A stretch of 64,000 bases of DNA, from positions 960,949-1,024,948 of the forward strand of contig NC_017461.1 of NCBI RefSeq assembly GCF_000258425.1. The letters run 5' to 3'. A model generated the notes under the pieces. The model worked only from the letters and a program-made list of their open reading frames with translations. It was not told the DNA's origin and did not search any database. Origin of the DNA: Fervidicoccus fontis Kam940. GTDB lineage: Archaea; Thermoproteota; Thermoprotei_A; Sulfolobales; Fervidicoccaceae. Positions within the stretch are counted from its first letter, which is position 1, and each line of letters opens with the position of its first letter. The position numbers and the translations under genes are program-made. Shown one piece after another: positions 9,554 to 17,580 of the stretch.

Positions 9554-9559
9554 CTCAAG

Positions 9560-9796
9560 CTATTCGTTAAAATCTTTAAAAATTCCTTCTAAAAATTCTA
9601 TTTGCTCTTCAAGCTCGTTTTTATCTATTTTAGAAATGATTACTCCTGCATGCACAAGAACGGTATCTCCTGCCTGTATATTTTCATCTGGAATTGCATT
9701 AATTACCTCTCTTTGTATGCCATCTCCATAATCAACTATAGCTTTTAAATTATCTGAGGAAACGCTCTTAACAAGAGCAGGCGTTGCCCAGCACAT
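9560..9796 (-). CDS. hypC: Hydrogenase maturation chaperone HypC/HupF
   Basis: 78 residues, typical length. It begins MCWATP, a variant of the usual MCLAIP, with the essential Cys2 that holds the Fe(CN)2CO unit with HypD and later contacts the hydrogenase large subunit. A GDTVLVHAGVII segment forms the OB-like barrel, and the last helix is acidic. Two bases separate it from hypD and six from hypE, so the three are surely one transcript. Confidence 0.96.
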   Translation of the reverse strand: MCWATPALVKSVSSDNLKAIVDYGDGIQREVINAIPDENIQAGDTVLVHAGVIISKIDKNELEEQIEFLEGIFKDFNE

Positions 9797-9798
9797 CT

Positions 9799-10992
9799 CT
9801 ACTCTACCTCAAAGTTTTCAATTGTCCCAAATCTAGCCCAAATATAACATGTTCCTTCCATAGATACCATACAAGGACCGTATGGGTTTTCTGGAGTACA
9901 CTTTTTCATAAATAAGGGACATTCGATAGGTTTGATTTTTCCAATTATTACTTCACTACACCTACATCCAGGAAGTTTTTCGTCCTTCCAATTTAATGGA
10001 TCAATCTCCCTTATCCCTAATTTTTTAAAGGAATCATAATCCTCAAATTTTTCTCTAATTCTCAGTCCACTTTTAGGAAGAATCCCTATTCCTCTCCATG
10101 CATCATCGCTAGGATAAAAGACTTCATTTATTAAATTTTTAGCGAATTTATTGCCCTCCCAATTAACTGCTCTTTTATATTCTATTACGGTTTCTGCCCT
10201 TTTTCTAACGATCTGTTTTAATATTTCCATTATCGAGACTAAAATGTCTATAGGCTCAAAACCGGATATCACTGTTGGAATATTGTAATCATTTGATAGA
10301 AATTTCCAGGAATTAGCACCTATTACTGATGAAACATGACCTGGTGCTATTATTCCAAAGACACTTTTTTCTTCTTCTGTCAGTCCTTTTATCGTGTACA
10401 ACATAGCAGGTGGCGTCAATTTTAGCAGGCTCATTATGCTCATTTTCTTTGGGATTAAGTTCGAAGAAATTGCAATCGCATATCCAGGTGCAACGGTCTC
10501 AAAGCCTATCCCTAAAAAAATTGACTCCTTTGAATCACTATTTGCGTATTTCGATGCATCCAATATACTCGTTACTACCTGTACATCTCCGCCCAAAGAC
10601 TTAACCTCGCTTAAAGATTTGACTCCACTTATGTTTTTTACAGCCATCAATCTGTATGTATCGCCGTAAGTATAGATTTTGTACCCTTCTAAAGCAAGCT
10701 TTATCGCTTCTTCTATATAATAGGAGGGCGTAACGCATACAGGACACCCTGGTCCTGCGATCAGTTCAACATTTTTTGGCATTAATGCTCTAATGCCGTA
10801 TCTTACAATGCTCCACTCATGCGTCCCGCAGAAATTCATTATCTTGATCTTTTTCTCTTCTCCAAACTTGGCTTTAATCTTTTTGCTGAGTTCCTCTATT
10901 TTTCTCTTTAATTCTAATGCCAGCTGACTATTATCTTTGAAAACCTTCTCTATCAGTCTCATTTCATTACTGATGTTATCAGAAGATTTCAA
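9799..10992 (-). CDS. hypD: Hydrogenase maturation protein HypD
   Basis: 397 residues. Signature motifs are CGTHE (C55), GPGCPVC (C83, C86), GFETVAPG, PGHVS and the C-terminal iron-sulfur region with CRC, CPLF and CxPxxPYGPC. HypD carries a [4Fe-4S] cluster and, with HypC, is the scaffold on which Fe(CN)2CO is assembled. The start is TTG 10992, six bases after a GGTGG ribosome site. It heads the hypDCE operon and is transcribed away from the hydrogenase operon across a 164-base AT-rich gap. Confidence 0.96.
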   Translation of the reverse strand: MKSSDNISNEMRLIEKVFKDNSQLALELKRKIEELSKKIKAKFGEEKKIKIMNFCGTHEWSIVRYGIRALMPKNVELIAGPGCPVCVTPSYYIEEAIKLALEGYKIYTYGDTYRLMAVKNISGVKSLSEVKSLGGDVQVVTSILDASKYANSDSKESIFLGIGFETVAPGYAIAISSNLIPKKMSIMSLLKLTPPAMLYTIKGLTEEEKSVFGIIAPGHVSSVIGANSWKFLSNDYNIPTVISGFEPIDILVSIMEILKQIVRKRAETVIEYKRAVNWEGNKFAKNLINEVFYPSDDAWRGIGILPKSGLRIREKFEDYDSFKKLGIREIDPLNWKDEKLPGCRCSEVIIGKIKPIECPLFMKKCTPENPYGPCMVSMEGTCYIWARFGTIENFEVE

Positions 10993-11168
10993 TAACTTCC
11001 ACCAAAAATTTTACTGTTATTCTTAAAGTATATAAAATATTTTTTAAAACTTTAATTTTTTATATCTTATTTCTTATTTTTTGCAAATAAATTAATATAC
11101 TTAAAAGTTAAATTTTGTATTGAAAGTTTTCACTTCGATTAATTATTAATAAGGATGTGAGTAACTAT
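10993..11168. promoter_or_regulatory. Divergent promoter region, hypDCE and hydrogenase operons
   Basis: AT-rich gap with no gene. TATA-like elements face each way: a TTTTATATAC-type element near 11026-11040 for hypD on the minus strand, and TTAATATACTTAAA near 11091-11105 for the hydrogenase operon. Co-expression of enzyme and maturation genes from one region is likely, but no operator could be recognised. Confidence 0.5.
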
Positions 11169-12212
11169 ATGAAATTTTATGTTGGAGGAGTAAGTGCGCT
11201 AGAAAAACTTTTTTTGTATTTTAAATCCAATGGCTTAAATATTTATGGACCAAAGAAAGATCGCAATAGTATAATCTACGGCGAACTGAACGACTTTTCG
11301 CAACTATGCTTATCTCCAGAAGGCATAAGCTCAAAAACTCCACAATCTATAAAAAACATCGTCCATCCATCGTCGCAACTATTCTTAAAGACAAAGAGCG
11401 ACTATAGCTCTTATGCTGTTTATGATAATGAAAGCGGAGACAAGGTTTTGTTTGGAATAAGACCTTGTGACCTTAACTCACTATATATACTTGATAAAAT
11501 GCTGTCTGAAGATCCTTATTATTCTCACCGAAGAGAAACGATAAAAGGAATCGTTGTACAGGAATGCACAATTCCCGGGAAATACTGTTTTTGTAGTAAG
11601 GTCGGAACAGGTCCAAATACGGAGAGCGGTTTCGATATATCTTATGCTTTTATCGGAGAATATTTGGTAGTGTTTAAATCAGGAAGCAAATTAGGAGAAA
11701 GTGTTCTTTCAAAGTTATTTCTTAGAGAGGCAAATGAAGAAGAAGTTAAACTATATAATGAAAAGATAAAAAACGCAAAAGATACAATTGAAAAGAATTT
11801 TCCCTTGGATGTTAAAGATATCGAAGGCGCTTTAGAAAAGTCAATAAACGATGCGGAACTTTGGAAAGAGATTAGTAAAGATTGTATTGGGTGCTCTAAT
11901 TGTAACATGGTTTGTCCAACGTGTACATGCACAGAGTTTATCGATGATATAAGAATGAATGGAAATGCAGAAAGAAAAAGGATTTGGGTGGGGTGTTTAT
12001 CTCCAGTTTATGGGCAAATAGCAGGAATGCATTTCAGAAAAGAGCAGTATATGCGATATCGTCACTTTGTTCTTCACAAGTTTCTTTTTTCAAAAAAGGA
12101 AATTGGAACAAAAATTTGTGTAGGATGCGGTAGGTGTATAGCATTCTGCCCTCTTAGATTAGATTTAAGAAAGACCTTAAACAGTGTGGTGAGCATTTAT
12201 GGTAAGAAATGA
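11169..12212 (+). CDS. hydB: Cytoplasmic (sulf)hydrogenase, beta subunit (iron-sulfur protein)
   Basis: About 347 residues, similar in plan to sulfhydrogenase beta subunits and anaerobic sulfite reductase subunit A. The last third has two ferredoxin-type [4Fe-4S] motifs: CxxCxxCxxxCPTCTC (about residue 238) and CVGCGRCIAFCP (about 316). It passes electrons between the gamma flavoprotein and the delta subunit. I prefer ATG 11169, which has a GGATGTGAG ribosome-like site; a GTG at 11157 is also in frame. It is the first gene of the operon and overlaps hydG by 14 bases. Confidence 0.9.
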   Translation: MKFYVGGVSALEKLFLYFKSNGLNIYGPKKDRNSIIYGELNDFSQLCLSPEGISSKTPQSIKNIVHPSSQLFLKTKSDYSSYAVYDNESGDKVLFGIRPCDLNSLYILDKMLSEDPYYSHRRETIKGIVVQECTIPGKYCFCSKVGTGPNTESGFDISYAFIGEYLVVFKSGSKLGESVLSKLFLREANEEEVKLYNEKIKNAKDTIEKNFPLDVKDIEGALEKSINDAELWKEISKDCIGCSNCNMVCPTCTCTEFIDDIRMNGNAERKRIWVGCLSPVYGQIAGMHFRKEQYMRYRHFVLHKFLFSKKEIGTKICVGCGRCIAFCPLRLDLRKTLNSVVSIYGKK

Positions 12213-13038
12213 CATACTAGTTCCATCTATTGCTAATGTAAAGGAAATAATCAATGAAACTAGCGATATAAAAACTTACAAATTATTTTCCAATGCAGAA
12301 AAAGCTCAAAAATTTAAACCTGGACAGTTTGTGATGGTCTACTTAAAAGGATTCGGAGAAGTTCCAATTTCTCTTTCAGACCTTGTTTATGAGGAAGATG
12401 GAGGCTCTCTCATAACACTGACAATTAGAGGAACGGGGACGGTGACTAAATACATGCTTTCAACAGTGAATATCGGTGACAAGATTGGGATCAGAGGTCC
12501 ATATGGAAACAATTGGCCAATAGAAGAGGCTTTAGGAAAGGACATATTAATAGCAGGTGGAGGAATTGGTTTTGCTCCATTGAGGCCTGTTTTAAGATTT
12601 GTTTCAAATAACAGACAAAAGTTTGGGCGGTTGGTTGTAATTTATGGCGCAAGGAGTCCTAATGACATTATATATAAATATGAAATTGAAGAATATAAGA
12701 AAATTCCTGGCATAGAATTATTTCTAACAATCGATAAACCGGCTGAAGATTGGAAGTGGAATGTGGGGTTCGTCCCAGACATGCTTGATAAAGTAAAGTT
12801 GGATGGAGACTTCAAATACTTCGTTTGTGGCCCAGAAATAATGATGAAAATAACGGCTAAGAAGCTGGTAAACAAAGGGGCAGATCCGAGGGATATTTTC
12901 GTATCTTTAGAAAGGAGGATGAGGTGCGGGGTAGGAATATGCGGTACATGCCAATTGGGGCATTACTATGTATGTAAGGACGGACCGGTCTTTTCATTTG
13001 ATCAGGTTTCCCAATACATGGAGGTAGAAGGGATATGA
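12199..13038 (+). CDS. hydG: Cytoplasmic (sulf)hydrogenase, gamma subunit (FAD/NAD(P) oxidoreductase)
   Basis: 279 residues of the ferredoxin-NADP reductase family: FAD-binding barrel (about 1-100), NAD(P)-binding Rossmann part (GGGIGFAPLRP near residue 120, ending CGPEIMM), and a C-terminal [2Fe-2S] loop with four cysteines (CGVGICGTC...VC, about 239-254) of the dihydroorotate dehydrogenase electron-transfer type. It links the hydrogenase to NAD(P)H. It overlaps hydB by 14 bases and hydD by 4 (ATGA), so the subunits are probably translated in step. Confidence 0.93.
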   Translation: MVRNDILVPSIANVKEIINETSDIKTYKLFSNAEKAQKFKPGQFVMVYLKGFGEVPISLSDLVYEEDGGSLITLTIRGTGTVTKYMLSTVNIGDKIGIRGPYGNNWPIEEALGKDILIAGGGIGFAPLRPVLRFVSNNRQKFGRLVVIYGARSPNDIIYKYEIEEYKKIPGIELFLTIDKPAEDWKWNVGFVPDMLDKVKLDGDFKYFVCGPEIMMKITAKKLVNKGADPRDIFVSLERRMRCGVGICGTCQLGHYYVCKDGPVFSFDQVSQYMEVEGI

Positions 13039-13817
13039 ATAAGCTGAGGATAGGAGTGGAAAAATTCGCCTCCTGTTCAGGATGCATAAATGAAATTGTA
13101 TATGCCCTGCTTTCTGATCCACAAATCATGGAAAAGATACAGATAGATTATTTTCCAGAGCTTCAAGATAAGAACAACTTTGAAGGAAAATTTGATATTT
13201 TTCTCGTCGAAGGATCTGTTGTAAACAAAGAACAGATAGAAAGGCTAAGAGAAATAAGAAGCAAAACCAGGTTTGTTTTAGCAGTAGGAACATGCTCAGC
13301 TTATGGCGGTATTCAGTCCTTGAGGGATCGAACCAACGTTGAGGATGTAAAGAAAAGTGTGTACATTAAGCCTGAATATATTGATATAGAAGGAGATGTC
13401 TACTCTGTTTCGGAGATTATAAAGCCCGACTTTATAGTTCCAGGATGTCCAGTAAATGGAGATAAGCTATTAACATTGTTAAGAAAGGTAGTTTTAGGTG
13501 GAGGAGAAATTACTATCACCGAATCTCTTTGCGCAGAATGCAAAAGGAGGGGAAATGAGTGCATTTTAATAACTAAAGGCAAGCTGTGCCTCGGACCAAT
13601 AGTTTCTACAGGATGCGGTGCACTGTGCCCTAGCTTTGGCAGAGGATGCATCGGATGCTTTGGGATAAGAACAGATCTTTCAATGAATGATATAGAGAGG
13701 TTTGCAAACAAAATAGAAGAGCTTGGCATAGCAAGCAAAGAGGACGTTTTATCTTATGTTATGAGGTTTAGCTACTCTAAGGATAAAGAATTTTTCTCTA
13801 AAAAACAAAAAGTTTGA
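13035..13817 (+). CDS. hydD: Cytoplasmic [NiFe] (sulf)hydrogenase small (delta) subunit
   Basis: 260 residues. Cluster ligands are CSGC (C14, C17), GTCSAYGG, PGCPVNGDKL and a later cysteine-rich zone (CAEC, CLGPI, GCGALCPSFGRGCIGCFG) that can hold the medial and distal clusters. It has no twin-arginine signal peptide, so the enzyme is cytoplasmic. It carries electrons from the NiFe site in the alpha subunit to the beta subunit. The start overlaps the gamma gene by ATGA. Confidence 0.94.
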   Translation: MNKLRIGVEKFASCSGCINEIVYALLSDPQIMEKIQIDYFPELQDKNNFEGKFDIFLVEGSVVNKEQIERLREIRSKTRFVLAVGTCSAYGGIQSLRDRTNVEDVKKSVYIKPEYIDIEGDVYSVSEIIKPDFIVPGCPVNGDKLLTLLRKVVLGGGEITITESLCAECKRRGNECILITKGKLCLGPIVSTGCGALCPSFGRGCIGCFGIRTDLSMNDIERFANKIEELGIASKEDVLSYVMRFSYSKDKEFFSKKQKV

Positions 13818-13828
13818 GGTGTAAGATA

Positions 13829-15100
13829 ATGGAGAAGAGCTCATTAAGCCTATTAACTAGAGTCGAGGGGGAAGGCAGGGCTAATATTGTTGTTGGAGAT
13901 GGAAAGATCAAGAGAATAGAAGTTCACATATTCGAAGCACCGAGATTCATAGAATTTGGACTTAAAGGGAGAAAACCTATAGAAGCACCCGAAATAACTA
14001 GTAGAATATGTGGAATTTGTAGCGTTTCATATCAGATGGCATCTGCCAAGGCGTTCGAATATGGAATGGGCATAGAAGTTCCCTATGAAGAAGAGGAAAT
14101 GAGGAAGGCGATTTTTATAAATGAACATATCAAAAGCAATGTTCTGCACGTACTATATCTGCAACTTCCAGATCTCTTGAATGCATCATCATCTTTAGAG
14201 GTATTTAATAAGAACCCTGAAATATATAAGATGGCAACAGATCTGTTTATGTGGTCTCGGAAACTTATGAAGGTTTTAGGTGGTAGGTTCCATAATATTG
14301 TTAACATTAGAGTTGGTGGAGTCTACAGCATGCCAGAAAAGAAGGAAGTAGAAGCTTTATCTTCGCAATCAGAAAGAGCTATTACATATGCAAGAAAACT
14401 TTCCGAATTCGTACTTGACAACCAAGACAAATTCCCAAGTTATGAGCAAAAAATAAAGCCTTTAGTATTGTGTGACTCTATAGAATATCCATTCATTTCA
14501 AGGAATATATGTAGCGATGAAATGAGGTTTGAAATAAGTAAATTCGAAGAGGAAGTAGTACCAGAGCAGGTTCCATACTCGAATTCTCTTAGATATAGGC
14601 TTAGAAGCGGAGAAAACTACGTCGTTGGACCGATCTCAAGGTTCAATACTTCTTTTTACAATCTTAGAGGAGAAGTCAGGAGAATGCTGAAGTCTTATGG
14701 ATACATGCCGCCGCTGAAAAATATGAGCTATAGCATAGTTGCTAGAATAGCAGAACTTTATGAATTTATCCTAAGAATAACAGATTTTATCGATAATTAT
14801 AGATATGTTCAAGTAAACGAAAAAAGTTTTGAGATAAAAGAAGGTACTTACTACGGAGCAGTTGAGGCTCCAAGAGGGATCCTTTATCATAGATATACCG
14901 TAAATAAGCGCGGACTCATTGAAGATGCAAATATAATTCCCCCAACATCCCAAAACTTGATCTCAATGGAGGCATTTTCAATGTACCATTTGGAGAAGAT
15001 TGGATTGATAAACAAAGCTGAACAGTTAGAAAAAGCTCATCAAGAAGTTCAGAAAATAATTAGGCTCTTTGACCCCTGCATCTCGTGTTCTGTTCATTAA
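13829..15100 (+). CDS. hydA: Cytoplasmic [NiFe] (sulf)hydrogenase large (alpha) subunit, no C-terminal extension
   Basis: 423 residues from ATG 13829, which has GAGGTG seven bases before it. The nickel-binding pairs are RICGICS (C61, C64) and DPCISC (C417, C420). The protein ends at His423, the residue after which maturation proteases normally cut. No C-terminal peptide is encoded, unlike most NiFe large subunits and the Pyrococcus homologue as I recall it. Maturation would then not need an endopeptidase. It contains the H2-activating Ni-Fe site and completes the beta-gamma-delta-alpha operon, the same gene order as Pyrococcus sulfhydrogenase. It may use H2, protons or polysulfide with NAD(P)(H). 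Confidence 0.95.
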   Translation: MEKSSLSLLTRVEGEGRANIVVGDGKIKRIEVHIFEAPRFIEFGLKGRKPIEAPEITSRICGICSVSYQMASAKAFEYGMGIEVPYEEEEMRKAIFINEHIKSNVLHVLYLQLPDLLNASSSLEVFNKNPEIYKMATDLFMWSRKLMKVLGGRFHNIVNIRVGGVYSMPEKKEVEALSSQSERAITYARKLSEFVLDNQDKFPSYEQKIKPLVLCDSIEYPFISRNICSDEMRFEISKFEEEVVPEQVPYSNSLRYRLRSGENYVVGPISRFNTSFYNLRGEVRRMLKSYGYMPPLKNMSYSIVARIAELYEFILRITDFIDNYRYVQVNEKSFEIKEGTYYGAVEAPRGILYHRYTVNKRGLIEDANIIPPTSQNLISMEAFSMYHLEKIGLINKAEQLEKAHQEVQKIIRLFDPCISCSVH

Positions 15101-15105
15101 AATTT

Positions 15106-15798
15106 TTAAATGCAGAATTTTTTCATAACTTCCAATATAACCTGCGTGCTACTATTTGGATAAAAATCATTGAACCTATTCTTTAATCTTATTACTTCTA
15201 CATTATTTAAACCTCTTTTTTTAAGTTCTTCTTTTAATTGTTCCTCACCGAACTTTTGGTCTGGTCCTAAAACGATTATATCTGGAGAAACTTCTATAAC
15301 TTTTTTAAGATAATCATTTTCATCTCCAAGCATTGCCATTTTTACATTTTTGATAGAGCTCACAATTTTTAACCTGGAATTCTCAGGAAAGATTACTTCT
15401 CTTCCCTTATTTTTCTTTGCATTAACATCTCTTGAAACTATCACGTATACATCTCCAAGCTTAGAGGCTTCCTCTATCAATCTTATATGTCCTTCATGCA
15501 AAATATCAAACGTACCTGTAATGAGGACTTTTTTCCGTTTCTCTCTTTTCCATTCAATTTTTAGTTTCCCTAACCTCGCTAAAGCATCTAAAAGTCCCTC
15601 TGCATATGAAATAGTTGCAAGCGAAGTAACAAGATCTTCTTTTTCAAGATAATATTTGGAATCTTCGAGATATAATTTTGCCAGATTTATTAAATCTGAC
15701 TCCTCTTTGTTCAAAGAAGATTTTTGGCATTCAGTCTGTTCTAAAGCGTTTTCCACCATTTTTATATATGTAGCAATTCTATCTTTCATTTCGTTCAA
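15106..15798 (-). CDS. DUF357 domain fused to RibL/FAD synthetase-type nucleotidyltransferase
   Basis: 230 residues in two parts. Residues 1-80 are helical and resemble DUF357. Residues 88-230 are a cytidylyltransferase-like Rossmann domain with GTFDILHEGH at 95-104, and an STQVI segment near the end stands where the ISSTxI motif usually is. Related archaeal stand-alone proteins are FAD synthetases (RibL) or other nucleotidyltransferases; the exact substrate is uncertain here. It overlaps the upstream diphthine synthase gene by 20 bases. A later in-frame ATG (M4) could also be the start. Confidence 0.75.
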   Translation of the reverse strand: MNEMKDRIATYIKMVENALEQTECQKSSLNKEESDLINLAKLYLEDSKYYLEKEDLVTSLATISYAEGLLDALARLGKLKIEWKREKRKKVLITGTFDILHEGHIRLIEEASKLGDVYVIVSRDVNAKKNKGREVIFPENSRLKIVSSIKNVKMAMLGDENDYLKKVIEVSPDIIVLGPDQKFGEEQLKEELKKRGLNNVEVIRLKNRFNDFYPNSSTQVILEVMKKFCI

Positions 15799-16612
15799 TT
15801 GAAAACGCCTCTAAAGACTGTTCTTCCATAAAGTGGAGCTTTCCAGGAATAATAATAGAATTAGGCGGATTAAATCTCATGTTATAAAGGAGACTTATTT
15901 TACCGTAATATATCTTCTCATCAGGCCAGCCAAGTCTTTCTAGAACAACAATTTTTGTTTCAGGCGTAATTATCCCTAATCTCTCTTCTTTTTCCATTTC
16001 TATTAGTAACTTAATTGCTTCACTAGCATTCAATGGACCTCTCTCCGCGTCTATGTCCAAAAAGAAAAAAGTATGAAGTCCTCTGCTTAAGTTTCCTGAT
16101 AAAACTAAATAAGGATAAACTGAAAGTATGCCTTCTCTTTTGTAAACGATTGTTGCAGACGGACCGAATTTATAGTTAAAGAGACCAGTAGCTGACATAG
16201 CATAGGAAAAAATGTTTATTCCTGGAATATAATTAACCTTGCAACCTTTTTCTTTCGCGTAGTTTTTTAAAGAGAGATGTGTTGTCGCAATAAAAGGATC
16301 GCCTATCACTGCCATTGAAATGTTTTTTCCTTTTAACAATAAATCAATAATTTCTTGTCCAGACTTCTCTTCGATATCTCTTCTACTAATAATCTTGAAA
16401 CGGTCACTTTTTATACCTATGACCTTCATTGCCGCATTAATTTCTGGAAAATAAAAACTAGTATAGCCCTCTAAAAATATAAAATCAGAGGACTTAAGTT
16501 TTTTTATCCCTTCTATTGAGATGTGAGAAAGCGATAGCCCCAATCCAACAAAGCTCAATTCTCCTAAGCACTTTCCATTTGTAATTTCATTGTTGGTCAT
16601 TATTATTGGCAC
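15779..16612 (-). CDS. dphB: Diphthine synthase DphB
   Basis: 277 residues, the normal length of the tetrapyrrole-methylase-fold family. Characteristic stretches are SFVGLGLSLSHISIEG, the EGYTS region near residue 50 and VIGDPFIATTH near residue 105. It methylates the modified histidine of elongation factor aEF-2 with S-adenosylmethionine in diphthamide synthesis, so it marks the host as archaeal. Its 3' end overlaps the DUF357-nucleotidyltransferase gene. An N-terminal extension of about 16 residues precedes the core; a later start is possible. Confidence 0.9.
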   Translation of the reverse strand: MPIIMTNNEITNGKCLGELSFVGLGLSLSHISIEGIKKLKSSDFIFLEGYTSFYFPEINAAMKVIGIKSDRFKIISRRDIEEKSGQEIIDLLLKGKNISMAVIGDPFIATTHLSLKNYAKEKGCKVNYIPGINIFSYAMSATGLFNYKFGPSATIVYKREGILSVYPYLVLSGNLSRGLHTFFFLDIDAERGPLNASEAIKLLIEMEKEERLGIITPETKIVVLERLGWPDEKIYYGKISLLYNMRFNPPNSIIIPGKLHFMEEQSLEAFSIERNER

Positions 16613-16806
16613 TCCTTAGAATATTTTAGAATATTTATTATTTATTTTGTATTTATTAAGGCATAAGGGAGCAATATGGTCTAAATTTCGCTCATGACGA
16701 GTTATTTCAAATCTTCCTTCCAAAAAAGAAATATAACATTGAACTTATAAATCTTCAATCTTTCCTTATAGATATAAAATGTTTAGGAGCCCATCTTCAT
16801 TTAATG

Positions 16807-16883
16807 TGGCGGGCCCGCCGGGATTTGAACCCGGGACCAACGGGTTAAAAGCCCGCTGCTCTACCTGGCTGAGCCACGGGCCC
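16807..16883 (-). tRNA. tRNA-Lys(UUU)
   Basis: Complete cloverleaf on the minus strand: acceptor GGGCCCG pairs with CGGGCCC, D-arm GCUC...GAGC, anticodon arm GCGGG-CUUUUAA-CCCGU with anticodon UUU, T-arm CCGGG-UUCAAAU-CCCGG, discriminator G, and an encoded CCA (16809-16807). No intron. It is a stand-alone gene between dphB and iorB. Confidence 0.96.
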
Positions 16884-16966
16884 ATTATATTCCATGTCTT
16901 ATTTTATCAAATGATGAAAAAAGATTTTTATTTTTTTCTATGTGTTTTTAAACGTAGCTTCAGTTG

Positions 16967-17578
16967 TTATTGAGTTGAGAGAATTTCTTTACCATAATTC
17001 ATTCCAACTTCGAGCGCTCTAATATTTAATTCAACATACTTCCTGTCGAACATTTCCTCAATAGATGCTTTTATGCTTTCTTCCTTTAATGGAAAACCAG
17101 GAATGGTCAGCGCAATTCCAATAATTGCTGTATTTAAGAGCAAACTATTTTTTAGTTTTTCTGTAAGCTCATTTCCATTAATTATCAGTATTTTTCCATC
17201 AAAGGCGCTCTTCATCATTTTCTTTATTTCATTAATATCAGCGATTTTCGGATCAACTGATATGGTCTTAAAAGGTTCTGTCATCAAAGTATTCATTAAT
17301 ATGAGACCATCTTTTTTCATATATTTTAAGTATCTAAGCGTTTCAATTGCTTCAAGCGAGATTAATAGATCGCCCCTCCCAAGCGGTACAATAGAGCTAT
17401 ATACATCTTCGCCTATTCTTACATGCGTAAATACGCTTCCAAATCTCTGACTTAATCCGTGTATTTCTCCTACTCTCGCCTTAATACCTTGTTTGAACGC
17501 AGCAAGCCCTATCAAGTTAGCTATTGTTATTACACCCTGACCTCCAACACCTGAAATTATGATGTTATATTCTTTCAT
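16967..17578 (-). CDS. iorB: Indolepyruvate:ferredoxin oxidoreductase, beta subunit
   Basis: 203 residues of the pyruvate/2-oxoacid oxidoreductase gamma-type domain. It starts with YNIIISGVGGQGVITIANLIG, the conserved GVGGQG loop, and has HGLSQRFGSV shortly after. With IorA it oxidatively decarboxylates aryl 2-oxo acids such as indolepyruvate and phenylpyruvate to acyl-CoA and reduced ferredoxin. Two bases separate it from iorA, and it ends the acdA-iorA-iorB operon. Confidence 0.95.
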   Translation of the reverse strand: MKEYNIIISGVGGQGVITIANLIGLAAFKQGIKARVGEIHGLSQRFGSVFTHVRIGEDVYSSIVPLGRGDLLISLEAIETLRYLKYMKKDGLILMNTLMTEPFKTISVDPKIADINEIKKMMKSAFDGKILIINGNELTEKLKNSLLLNTAIIGIALTIPGFPLKEESIKASIEEMFDRKYVELNIRALEVGMNYGKEILSTQ

Positions 17579-17580
17579 TT

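Noticed and set aside
16779-16973. A 64-codon frame near tRNA-Lys
   Set aside because: It is the antisense reading of the tRNA-Lys gene.
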